Source: Berberis thunbergii (lineage: Eukaryota > Streptophyta > Magnoliopsida > Ranunculales > Berberidaceae). Taken from it: 64,000 nt of DNA. The stretch spans positions 248,001-312,000 of the forward strand of contig QNQO01000546.1 of assembly GCA_003290165.1 (NCBI GenBank), read 5' to 3'. Positions 47,982-58,038 of the stretch are shown piece by piece. The position numbers were made by a program, and so were the translations under genes. The notes below the pieces were generated by a model that worked only from the letters and a program-made list of their open reading frames with translations, did not search any database and was not told the DNA's origin. The first letter of the stretch is position 1; every line of letters starts with the position of its first letter.

Positions 47982-50420
47982 TGTGATAAAATACCTATGT
48001 TTTAAAAAAAAATTTAGGGCGGGGTGTACTCAGCAAAGGTGGTGGGGGCACATAGCCACCCACCCCTTAAAAGGAAACGACCCCCCCCCCCCCTTCCTTC
48101 TTTCTCTTTCCTTTTTTTTTCTTGCAGAGTGCGAGGTTTCCTTCGCCCTCCAACAAGCAAAACGGTGGTGTTTGTCGATTTTTCTCCCCCAAAGCTCACC
48201 TCCTCATCCAGATTTATTCCTTTCTGCATTCCCTCTTCATTTCTCGGTTGGTTTTTTCGAAAAAAAAAAAACAAAAAAAAAGTTTTCATTTGGGTTTTGG
48301 GGTTTGATTGGTTTCCATAGCTCCGATCAGCCGTGTTGGGGCCTTGGTGGCGTCCTTAGAAGCCCTTAGAACCGACATGCAAGGTTGTTTTGGGGTTGGC
48401 TGAAAATTTTTCAAAAAATCAGGGTGCATGTTTGTTTGGAGGGTTCCTCGGCGTGAATACGGGTTTTGGGTGCGTGGGTGAGCCTCTCATTCGTGACTCT
48501 GAGGACTCTTAGACCCATTTCTGGCATGTTGTGCTGTTTGGAGGCGATCAGACCGGAGTAGGGAGGGTTTCGGTTTTTCGCCAAACTTTGGGTTTCGACG
48601 GGGTGGTTGTCGAATTCCTATTGCATGTAAGTTTTTCTTTCAGTCGCGCGCCAATTGTATTTATTTATTTATTCTAGTTTTCGGCCAGTTTACTCATTTT
48701 TCGAGTCCGCCTTGCAGTTTTAGAATTTTCGTGGTCCCGCATTCGTGGTTTTGCGTGTTTGGAGCTTCGAAATTGGGTTTTGAAAATCCATTCCGCCTAG
48801 GTGAGTGGAATTATAATATTTATTTTGATAAAATAATTATTTGAAATCCTTAATTGAATTTTTACATTATACCGTCAATTGTGTATAATTGAATCCAAAT
48901 CTGAAATTCGGGGTTTTCAGATATTTTGATGATTGTGTTGGTTATTTATAAATGAATTATGTATTGGGTTTTCTGAAAGCATGATATACTTGAATGAAGT
49001 CGAATAGTGAATGAATTTTGGGTGTGATTAGGTTTTGGTGTAATGACATTGGACTTGTATGCTTCGTTTTCAAGTTTGCATAGCATGTCATGTTTTACCG
49101 TGGATTGTCGAGTCTTGAGCATGTATGATAATTGACTCGAATAAATTTATCGTGGTGAATTGGGTCATGTTGGGACCCTGACATAGTCATGGTTTTATAA
49201 AAAATTGCCAAATTATTTATGATTGCACGTCTGCTACCTTTGGTTATGTACAGACTCGTCATTTGTGCATGTGGATAGTAGTATAAGTGTCTTTACCCCG
49301 CTATAATGCCTGTTGTGCCGATGCTTAGGAGCTTGCTCGCATCGTGAGTTGGATGGTGCTTGACATGACTCGCACCTGACATTGTGGACGCTATTGCATG
49401 TGGCAAGCTTGCTGAGGTGCGGTGAGCTCCCGCACGCACTTGCCACTATAGAGTGCAGTAGGACAGGTCCCGGAGGACGTGCTTTGGAGATTACTCGCTT
49501 TCCCTCCCAGCGCGCTTGAGTTTGATTGTGTTAGGTTGGTCGTGTTAGGCCAGTCGTTCGGGATGTTGGAGTTTGTATCCTGGCAGATGACACTTCATTA
49601 GGATACAAACAAGCCCGAAGTGGTACTGGTGCACGTTGTGGGATGTGTCTGGGTGAGACACATTCGTAGGGTATGCGGATACCTACAATATGAGACACTT
49701 ATACAAAATTTTACAGGATTTTTGGTTTCAACCTGATTGCTATACCTAGGAGACTAGGAAGAATTATGAGATTGTCTTTATTTCCATTGCTTGATATTTA
49801 CCATGTTTAAATCACGTGTAATGATCGGCATATATCGTAAACTGGTAGTTATTGTTGAATCTGAAATGTTTGTGTTATTGCTTGAACTTAGAAATATTAT
49901 CTTTAGAGACACAATGTGATTTAGTCTTTAGAACTTGTTATTTATCATTTATTGTTTGACATGAATTTTTCTGGTATAGTATTCCGTTATTTGTATTTAG
50001 TTCGCTCGCACCAGATAGCTTTGTGCTTTGCTGACCCAGCAAGGGGTGTGCTTCTATTGGAGTGCAGGCAGTGTTGGCGTTCCTGCTAATCGTGGCGCGT
50101 AGTCCCCGGTTTTCGTTGTAGGCGCGTTTTGTGCTTTTTGGTTGTGTCCACCCTGTACGGGTATGTTTTGCTTCCTCTGTGTTTCAGATGTATTATATTT
50201 CTATACTAGATCTTTGTATACTGGTTTTGTCGCTATGACTCTGGCGGGGCGAATCAAATATATTTATTTTGTTCAAACTTTAGCGTAGTTTTATTTCCGT
50301 TTGATTCTCGTATCAAGAATGTGTTATATTATGATGTTGTGGTCGGTTACGATCCACCTGTGTACGTGTTAGTTCATGCATCGGCACACTGCGATTCCCG
50401 TGGCGAGTCGGGGCGTGACA
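47982..50420 (+). repeat. 3' LTR of the Tekay-type element
   Basis: Starts TGTGATAAAATACC just after a polypurine-like CTTTTAAGGTG and ends CGAGTCGGGGCGTGACA, 2.44 kb, a usual length for Tekay LTRs. The start is inferred from the tract and the TG; the end is supported by the flanking ACATG. No partner exists in the window. ORFs at 47932-48369 translate a C/T-rich stretch. Confidence 0.72.
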
Positions 50421-50554
50421 ACATGTGAAATGCAACACTCAAATATGCTTGGCCAATATTCCCTTTCTCTACATAGAAATGCCCCGTTTCTCAAAGCTAA
50501 GTGCTACTTCCTTTACATGTTTAGCATAGTTCCTTTTTTCGAAACGGGTACATA

Positions 50555-50900
50555 TGCAAGTGCTCAACAATATTAATATCATCATATCAATGTCACAACA
50601 ATACATTTTCCTTGGTAGCTTGCAGCCATATCTCCCCCGCTGCTCGCCAACCCAAGGTGTTATAATATCAAACAAATGCTCAACAACACCAACAATGTTT
50701 TTCCCTTGGTAGCTTGCAGGCCATATTACCCCTGCTGCCCGCTCATCCAAGGTGTTACAATATCAAACAAGTGCTAAGGAGCACCAACAATAATTTCCCC
50801 TTTGTAGCTTGCTGAACATATCGCCCCTACGGCCAGCCCACCCAAAATACTCTTTCCTTGGTAGATTGTCCCCCACTGCCCATCCACCCAAGGGTGTCAC
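50555..50900. repeat. ~115-bp tandem repeat inside the solo LTR, about three copies
   Basis: Units share CCTTGGTAGCTTGCAG, GCTGCTCGCC-type text, CCAAGGTGTTATAATATC and TGCTCAACAACACCAACAA. The last copy is truncated. Non-coding. Confidence 0.75.
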
Positions 50901-52216
50901 ATCAATGTACAAAAAGGAAAACATTGTCTAGCTAGCAAAATTCCACATGAATTCTCACATATATATTATGCATGCCTAATTATGCAATCACTGTTATCAA
51001 ATATATGAATGAATGCTAAATTATGCACTCACTGTCATGTGCTATTTTACAGCTCAAAGCAGAACTTCATGGAATATTATGCAATCTCAGCAAAAATGAA
51101 ACTATGCAAGTTTTTATTTTCTAACATGAGAGACAACATACCACATTGTTTTTCAACCTAACATTTCCATATGTTTTTTTATAAGCAACATTCAAAACCA
51201 CATTCGTATATCAAATAACATGTACATACTAAAAAGTACCATAATGTCAATATTCTTAAAAAGAGATGTTCTGTTCAACTGAGTGGAATGGGTTTTCGAA
51301 ACTAAGTTCCAACCTCACGAAGTGCCTAATCCACAAATCAACGATTTTGCGACTTCGGTAGCTTTCCAAAATAGGCCTGAATTCCGACTGGTCACTCGAA
51401 AGAATACCTAAAGTTCGGCGAAATTGTTCCAAACCCCCAAAACTGCAAAAACATAGTGAACAATGTTCGAAAATTGCAAAAATAAAATAAAATGAAATAA
51501 TAGAGCAGTGAAGGAATGGAAAACTGCTTACCGGTGAGAAGTTTTTGACTATCACTCCGAAGAAGTCAAATTTTTGACGAAAACACTTTGAAAACCTCTT
51601 TACAAGCCTGATCTACTCCAACCAGGGCTATAGGTCAGAGAGTTGCTGAAATAGTTACCTTACCCCAGCACCTTTGAATTGTGAATCGAAGCTCACCCGT
51701 GCGATCACAACCTGAAATCGATGACGGTGAACCTCACTTACTTCTTTTCTAAAATTTCTGGTCAAACCTCACCCACCTCTACATGTGGGGGTTACGGGTT
51801 CTAACCTACGCCTCAACCGCCACCAGAGAGGCGCTCCGCTAGGGACAGCTCGGATCGAGCTTTCTCACTGCGATTCTTTTTTTTGTACAAGAAGTTGAGT
51901 GAAAAGGGGGAGAAATGAAGGAGGAAAAAGTTTGGGGACGGTGAAACCCACTGCAAAGCTCGATCAAGGCCGAGATCATCGCCGGAGAGAAAAAGATGAT
52001 CACATGAGGAGGAGGAAGAAGAAAGAAAAAATGGAAGGAGTTTGTTTTTATACTTGGGTGGCTATTTGCCCCCACTAAAATTTCGAGGGCACCCACCTCA
52101 GCAATTTTTAGAAAAATGAAATTTAAATGTAAATAATTTACACTACTTAAATAAATTCCAAGAACTTCAAAATTAACCAAATTAATCAAACAGAAATTTA
52201 CGAGTGTTATAAAGAA

Positions 52217-52696
52217 GCTTCTGAATGTTCAAAGTGATATCTCCAAATTGCCTTAACTAGTTCGCACCCAACACCTTATCACAAAGGCCCAAGAGTTACA
52301 GTGTCATATCATTCTCAAACACATGGCCCTGCATTCTTCATTGTAGAGCAGGACAAAGGCTGAACTGGTGAGTTGCACACCATTGGCTACAGTTACTACC
52401 ATTGGAGGGGTTTTCATAATGAGCCAACTAACCTCTTTTATAACCTTGGGGGTCAACAAATGAGGTTGTACTACATGTCAATGAGTATAGATATTTGTAT
52501 CCTTTATAGATGACCCTGAATCATAATAGTATTGTTTGAGAGACCCCATTAACGACATAGAATGATACTTCTAATTGATCTTCATACTCAAAATCGTTGT
52601 CCAAGGGAACATCTTCATGTTGACCATCAGTATGGGACTCCTCCAACTGAACATCTAACATGTAGATATGTTGGTTTTTACACATGTTGTGGTTTA
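52217..52696 (-). pseudogene. Zinc-finger end and protease of the nested-cluster gypsy element
   Basis: The minus strand continues gag from the far side of the copia insertion with YKPQHVCKNQHIYMLDVQ, then SFYVVNGVSQTILL, then decayed protease text ending LCDKVLGAN and LRQFGDITLNIQKLL. It stops at the AAGAA duplication of the solo LTR, beyond which pol resumes at 42131. Several stops. Confidence 0.78.
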
Positions 52697-52701
52697 TAAT
52701 G

Positions 52702-53229
52702 TGTAAGCAATATTAGAACCAAAGAACATACTTAATAACATAGCTGGTATATATGATTTACTAAAGTTTCCAGAAAAGACATGTGTGAAGTGTGTGAGCA
52801 TTTTAATCGATTACAAAGCCACATACTGCAGTCTATTTTGAATTCAAATTCAAGTTATGCAGTTACTGAAATCTAATCTCATATAGATAAGGAATACAGA
52901 TGTCATGATTTTCTTGATGGAATGAAATTGACAATAATTGTTCTAATCTATATATAAAGGGTTAAGTTGCAAACATTTATCCCTGCTAGACACCAAAATT
53001 CTCTATTCATATCGTCACATCAAACAACAAGAGATCTAAGGGGTGCATCTAGGAGAAGATCAAATGACTCAAGGAGCAAATAGCTGTTAGTATTTCAAAA
53101 TTCAATTAATACTCATTTCATTCTGCAAAGTTGTTGTTCTCATATATATATTGTTGTTAAGTGTTTTTGATTTCTATTTAACATAGTATATATATACATT
53201 GAATTGTGTTATATATAAATAATCTTACA
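52702..53229 (+). repeat. 5' LTR of the copia element
   Basis: 528 bases, TGTAAGCAATATTAG to AATCTTACA, partner at 56043-56580. Confidence 0.93.
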
Positions 53230-53243
53230 ATTGGTATCAGAGC
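53230..53243 (+). promoter_or_regulatory. Primer binding site of the copia element
   Basis: ATTGGTATCAGAGC (initiator-Met tRNA type) directly after the 5' LTR. Confidence 0.85.
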
Positions 53244-53885
53244 AATCTATGATCGAATAGAAATTGAATTGGAAATTTTTAAAGAGTCTGGGAGTTCAGT
53301 TACCAATATGCAGTATGTCACATTTCAAATATTTTGTATAGTATGATTGCTCTTCATGCATCAATATTTATACAGATATTTTAACTCTTGCATACTACAT
53401 ATTTACATAGTAATAAGCATTTGATATGCATATTGAATTACAGATCAAGGTGAATGTACAAATTAAAGAGTAAATCTATGCAATCAATGTGCTGCCAAAG
53501 TAGCCTTGTCTGTAGAAAATTTACAATTACAGATTGAGTAGTTTTCTTGAATGTAATTACAATTATGCTTTATGTTATCAAAGTAGCCGAGTATACTTAT
53601 GTAGAACATTCTATAACAAGTAAACACGCTCATGGTCATGAAATTTAAAATTGAAATCTGATTCTTGTATCCAAAGATGTTAGACTCAGATATTTGATTT
53701 TATTGGCTTAAACATATATATGATAATGAATATTTTGGTGTTATCAGAGTGTCTGTATTACAAATAATACTAATCTAAAAAATAACATGAGTTCATTACA
53801 TGTTTATATGTATTTAGTTTCGAATGTTTGATTGTCATTCTAGGACATTCATATAGAACTGACTTGAATTGATTTCACAACAGCC

Positions 53886-56021
53886 ATGAACTTTCCATTA
53901 AACATCAATCAAATTGATTTGCTTAATGGATCCAATTTCAAAAAGTGGAAGGGTGATATTGAACTGAATCTGGGAATGTTGGAGTATTACCATGTCTTGA
54001 AGGAGGATCCACCAGAGGCTCCACCTGCTAATGCAAACAAGGAAGTGAGAGACAAGTATGTCTAGTGGCACAGACACAACAAACTAGCACTGTTATGCAT
54101 GAAAAAGTACATGGTTGATTCTGTAAAGGGAAGCATATCAGACTCAGAACATGCAAAGGTGTTTTTCAACTCAATAGCAGAAAAATACAAGATTTCTGAC
54201 AAGGCTGAGACTGGAAATTTGATGAACTCACTTGTTAAAATGAAATACAAAGGGGGAAGCATCAGGGAATTCATTCTCAAAGGAAATGACATTGCTGGAA
54301 AACTTAAAAACCTGAATATGAACATTGAAGATTCATTTTTAGTGCATCTGCTGCTCAATGCATTGCCTGATGATTATGGACATCTGAAAACCCTCTATAA
54401 TACACAGAAGCAAAACTGGAGTATCAATGAATTGATATCCTTTTGTGTACAGGTTGAAGATGAGCTCATTAAGAAAAGAAAGGCAGTAGATATCAACTAC
54501 ATGAGCAAGCCCAAATTTAAGAAACGTTTTGGGAATAAGAAATTTCAAGGAAGTACTGGTGCAAGTTCTTCTAAGACTCCAGTTAAGTCTGATGGAAACA
54601 AAAATAAGCAATTCAAACCTCAAGGACCAGTCAAATGCTTTTCTGTAAGAAAAGTGGTCACTTCAAGAAAGATTGCAAAGGTTTCAAGAATTGGCTGAAT
54701 AAAAAAGGTATTGTTCTGACTAAATCTGTTTTTGTTTTAGAGTCAAATACATCTATGCTTGACAATTCATTTTGGTTTGATACTGGCTCGCCAATACACA
54801 TTGTGAACTCTATATAGGGATTATCAAGGGTCAAAATCCCAAGCAAGAATGAAACTAGAGTGTGTGCAGCAAATGGACAAAAGGTGGTAGTTCAAGCAGT
54901 AGGATGTGTTAAGCTAGTGTTTAAAAATAAATTTGTCCTAGAATTGGACAATGTGTATTGTATTCCGTCAATAAAGAGAAACCTAATATCTGGTTCTCAA
55001 TATGTAGTTGACAATAACTATAGCTTTTCAAGTAATAATAATACTATGTATTTCTATTATAAAATGCAGTGTTTTGGAGATGCTACTATCATAAATGGTT
55101 ATTGGTATATGAATTGTTTCAATCACCTATTTTCTAAATCAAAGTTTACTAAGAACAAAGCCAATGGAATTTACTATGTTGAAAACTTGTTTGGAAATAA
55201 AAGTAAGTATGAGCCAAGTCATTCTTCATTTTTATGGCATAAGAGGCTCGGACACATATCTAAATATAGAGTGCAGGAACTCGTTAAACAAGATATCTTA
55301 CCATCTTTAGACTTTACAGATTTTGGGACATGCATAGATTGCTTGAAAGGCAAGATGACAAATTCCAGGAATTTTAGTTCCAAAATAAGTGAAGTGCTGC
55401 TTGGTCTGATACACACAGATGTGTGTGGAGCTTTCCCTGTAAAAATGATATGTGTAAATGAATACTTTGTGACCTTTATTGATGATTATTCCAGATATTG
55501 TGTGATATTTTTGATTTCTGAAAAATCTCAAGTTTTAGATGTTTTTAAAATTTTCAAAATTGAGATGGAGAGACAGACAGAAAAGCTGATTAAAATAGTT
55601 AGATCAGATAGAGAAGGTGAGTATTTTGGAAAATACTCAGAAAAATGGACAACATAAAGGGCCATTTGCTCTATACTTAGAGGAATGTGGCATTGTTGCT
55701 CAGTATACAACCCCTTACACTCAGCAAAATGGAGTTTCTGAAAGAAGAAATAGAACCTTAACGAACATGGTTTGATACATGTTTGTAAGGTCAGGACTTC
55801 CAAAATTTCTTTGGTGTGAGGCATTAAAAACAACAAACTACATATGCAATAGAACCCCAAGTAAATCGGTGAAAGGCACTCCTTTTGAACTTTGGTGTGG
55901 TTATAAACCTAGTTTAACCCATTTTCACGTATGGGGATGCAAAGCAGAAGCAAGAGTTTACAATGTGAATACATTTGATAAACTCGATTCTCAGTCAATA
56001 AGTGCATATTTTATTGGCTAA
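53886..56021 (+). pseudogene. Copia gag-protease-integrase polyprotein, broken
   Basis: Starts MNFPLNINQIDLLNGSNF at 53886. An in-frame TAG follows DKYV near 54063, then gag continues to FKKRFGNKKFQG. A frameshift near 54640 precedes the zinc knuckle CKKSGHFKKDC. Protease box: FWFDTGSPIHIVNS (Asp-Thr-Gly) at ~54772. Pre-integrase: LWHKRLGHISKYRVQEL. Integrase: HTDVCGAFPV (first Asp), IVRSDREGEYFG (second Asp) and TQQNGVSERRNRTL (Glu). The end is FHVWGCKAEARVYN and SAYFIG. Stops occur near 54817, 55655 and 55774. No RT motif is present before the 3' LTR. Confidence 0.9.
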
Positions 56022-56029
56022 TCAGAAAA

Positions 56030-56042
56030 ATCAGTGGGAGAT
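56030..56042 (+). promoter_or_regulatory. Polypurine tract of the copia element
   Basis: TCAGTGGGAGAT stands immediately before the 3' LTR TGTAAGC. It primes plus-strand synthesis in such elements. Its survival next to the RT deletion is notable. Confidence 0.75.
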
Positions 56043-56580
56043 TGTAAGCAATATTAGAACCAAAGAACATACTTAATAACATAGTTGGTATATATGATTT
56101 ACTAAAGTTTTCAGAAAAGACATGTGTGAAGTGTGTGAGCATTTTAATCGATTATAAAGCCACATACTGCAGTCTATTTTGAATTCAAATTCAAGTTATG
56201 CAGTCACTGAAATCTATTCTCATATAGATAAGGAATACAGATGTCATGATTTTCTTGATGGATGGAAATTGACAGTAACTATTATAATCTATATATAAAG
56301 GGTTAAGTTACAAACATTGATCCCTGCTAAACACCAAAATTCTCTATTCATATCGTCCCATCAAACAACAAGAGATCTAAGGAGTGCATCTAGGAGAAGA
56401 TCAAATGACTCAATGAGCAAATAGCTGTTAGTATTTCAAAATTCAATTAATATTTTTTTTCATTCTGCAAATTGCTGTTCTCATATATATATTGTTGTTA
56501 AGTGTTTTTTATTTCTATTTGACATAGTATATATATACATTGAATTGTGTTATATATAAATATATATAATTAATCTTACA
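56043..56580 (+). repeat. 3' LTR of the copia element
   Basis: 538 bases, same ends as 52702-53229; an AT-rich insertion of ~10 bases near the end. Confidence 0.93.
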
Positions 56581-56585
56581 TAATG

Positions 56586-57684
56586 TTATTCACAATTGTA
56601 GTAGGGACCTTTTTCCCGTCTTTTTTTCATTTGCAAGATGTGAGTCTCGTAATTGGTGGTATGTATGGAGGAGGTTTGGGTGGTGGTGGGGCGATAACAC
56701 TATTTGGGTAGCTGTTGTGGTATGAAGTGGAATTTCTTTGAGGCAGTATCAATTTGGCGTGGGGTGGGTGTTGTGATGAAGAGGCAATTGATGATTGGTT
56801 TACGAAGAAGGATTATAGCGTGTATGATTTGTGTTGGATCTATAGCTAGGCTTAGATGGTTTATGTGGAAATAAGGTGTTCTCCTGTTTCCTAGCTAGAT
56901 CAAAGGCTTGGTTGACTGTTTTAGGTTTAAACATTTAAATAGGGTTCTTGATTTCATCTTTCAACCCACTCAAAAAACTGGACACATAATACCCTTCATC
57001 TTGTCGATGATTTGTAGCCACCATATGAGCCTTGAGTTCCACAAACTCTTCATAATACTCTCTAATGTATTTGCTTGAGTGAGCTTGTTAAACTTCCCCA
57101 CAAAATCATCATCATACACATTCAAATCTGGTATGTTTGCCTACCTTGTAACTCATATACCTACAATGTTTCAGCCCTTCCATCAAGGTAGATGGAAGCA
57201 ATGGGAGCTCTATTTTCATCCATAATATGTGCAATTGAAAGTACCACTCACATTTAGAACTCCATTTCCTAGGATTATCACCATCAAAGTGTGGAAAATC
57301 GAGTGAACTTTGAGAGTTGAGAGTCACCATGGGTGTGGTCAACGAATTGATGATGAGAAATGTGGGTGCCCAGATTATTCATCACTGTGTGAGTGGGATG
57401 GGCTCCATTAGCAGATTCTCCAATTTGCTCATCCTGCTTGCCCTTGGTGGAGAGTCCCTCTTGCACTAGTTGAAACAATTGCTGCAGTCAGTCTTCCACT
57501 CTTTCACATTCACTTGTGTGCTTTGAAACAACTTGTGGAATTGTAATTTGAGAAATTTGATTTTCCCATTCGTCACACTCTGGTATCTCCGCAACTTCTT
57601 GTTCAAATTCTCCATATCCTTCGATCTTAGATTGTCAGGCATTGCTAATCTGATTCCCCAAGATTGCGACCACTCTGATAGCAA
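56586..57684 (-). pseudogene. Gag of the nested-cluster gypsy element, interrupted by the copia insertion
   Basis: The minus strand begins near 57684 with LLSEWSQSWGIRLAMPDN; the coiled-coil-like KDMENLNKKLRRYQS follows. Around 57300 FPHFDGDNPRKWSSKCEWYF is the typical chromovirus gag box. Further on come VGKFNKLTQ and, at ~56640, MKKRREKGPYYNCE, the first half of the zinc knuckle, where TSD TAATG and the copia LTR cut in. The knuckle resumes at 52692. Stops and frameshifts throughout. Confidence 0.8.
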
Positions 57685-57686
57685 AT
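57673..57686 (-). promoter_or_regulatory. Primer binding site of the nested-cluster gypsy element
   Basis: The minus strand reads ATTTGCTATCAGAG, a slightly changed met-tRNA site, between the 5' LTR and gag. Confidence 0.7.
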
Positions 57687-57691
57687 ATCAC

Positions 57692-58033
57692 AGTTGTGAG
57701 CCTGGTTTATGCAAAACAACTGAATGAGCAAAGAAAAACTAAGAAGAAACAACTGAGGCAAGATAATTGATATTACTTGGAGCCAAAACAAATGAGATGT
57801 AGCCAAAACTATTACATCCAACCTGATTCCATACAGGCTGTCTTATCCTTTTATATAAAAGCCCTAACTATATTGCCACCTTACACTTGTTGCGATCTTA
57901 GCTCAACTCTAACGACTCTGTTTTATGTGTAAAGACAAAGATGACCCTATTTAAGTTTCAAAGTAGTAAACTTCCCTCCTTTTCTTATTTTTATCATGCT
58001 CTGTTTCTTCCTTCAACTAGTCCGATCATGACA
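57692..58033 (-). repeat. 5' LTR of the nested-cluster gypsy element
   Basis: The minus strand starts TGTCATGATCGGACTAG at 58033; TSD GTGTT follows at 58034-58038. Pairs with 38956-39323. Confidence 0.87.
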
Positions 58034-58038
58034 GTGTT

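Larger units (their letters stand above)
42561..50420 (+). mobile_element. Tekay/Del-type Ty3/gypsy chromovirus with 5' LTR replaced by a TRIM element
   Basis: The coding order gag, two zinc knuckles, protease, RT, RNase H, integrase and chromodomain runs from 43299 to 47922. A ~2.4 kb 3' LTR (47982-50420) ends GGGGCGTGACA. A met-tRNA primer site follows 43150. A 5' LTR matching the 3' LTR is absent; instead a 590-base TRIM in reverse orientation fills the place. The outer flanks are GCATG before 42561 and ACATG after 50420, four of five bases alike, as expected for the target duplication of the whole composite. The element sits inside the solo LTR 42137-52211, so it is younger than that insertion. 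Confidence 0.85.
42137..52211 (-). repeat. Solo LTR (~2.2 kb) inserted in the gypsy pol, itself split by the Tekay-type element
   Basis: The minus strand begins TATAACACTCGTAAATTTC at 52211 and ends ATCGGGGTGTGACA at 42137. AAGAA lies on both sides (42132-42136 and 52212-52216), a perfect 5-bp target duplication. Without the 42561-50420 insertion it is ~2.2 kb long and contains no coding sequence and no second LTR. It is therefore best read as a solo LTR left by recombination between two LTRs. The first bases TA instead of TG look like a mutation. The host polyprotein reads across the empty site from NIQKLL into ITFKSKGQII, which confirms the insertion point. Confidence 0.85.
52702..56580 (+). 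mobile_element. Ty1/copia retrotransposon lacking reverse transcriptase and RNase H
   Basis: LTRs 52702-53229 and 56043-56580 (TGTAAGC to CTTACA), flanked by TAATG on both sides (52697-52701 and 56581-56585). A primer site follows the 5' LTR and GTGGGAG precedes the 3' LTR. Between lie gag, protease and integrase. The integrase reads into AYFIG and then, within ~20 bases, the polypurine tract, so the entire RT-RNase H part is missing. The LTRs differ by roughly two dozen substitutions by eye plus a ~10-base indel, so the insertion is not very recent. It sits in the gag zinc-finger coding region of the gypsy element. Confidence 0.92.
38956..58033 (-). mobile_element. Ty3/gypsy retrotransposon (Reina-like chromovirus), host of a nested insertion cluster
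   Basis: The LTRs at 38956-39323 and 57692-58033 share their sequence, and GTGTT flanks the whole on both sides (38951-38955 and 58034-58038), a clean 5-bp target duplication. On the minus strand gag lies at 57684-56586, the zinc finger and protease at 52692-52217, and RT to the C-terminus at 42131-39330. The breaks are exactly where a copia element (52702-56580) and a solo LTR with its own passenger (42137-52211) were inserted. Removing these leaves about 5.1 kb, a normal length for this type. All coding parts carry stops or frameshifts. The Reina-like label rests on gag and RT phrasing and short LTRs and is less certain than the structure. Confidence 0.88.
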
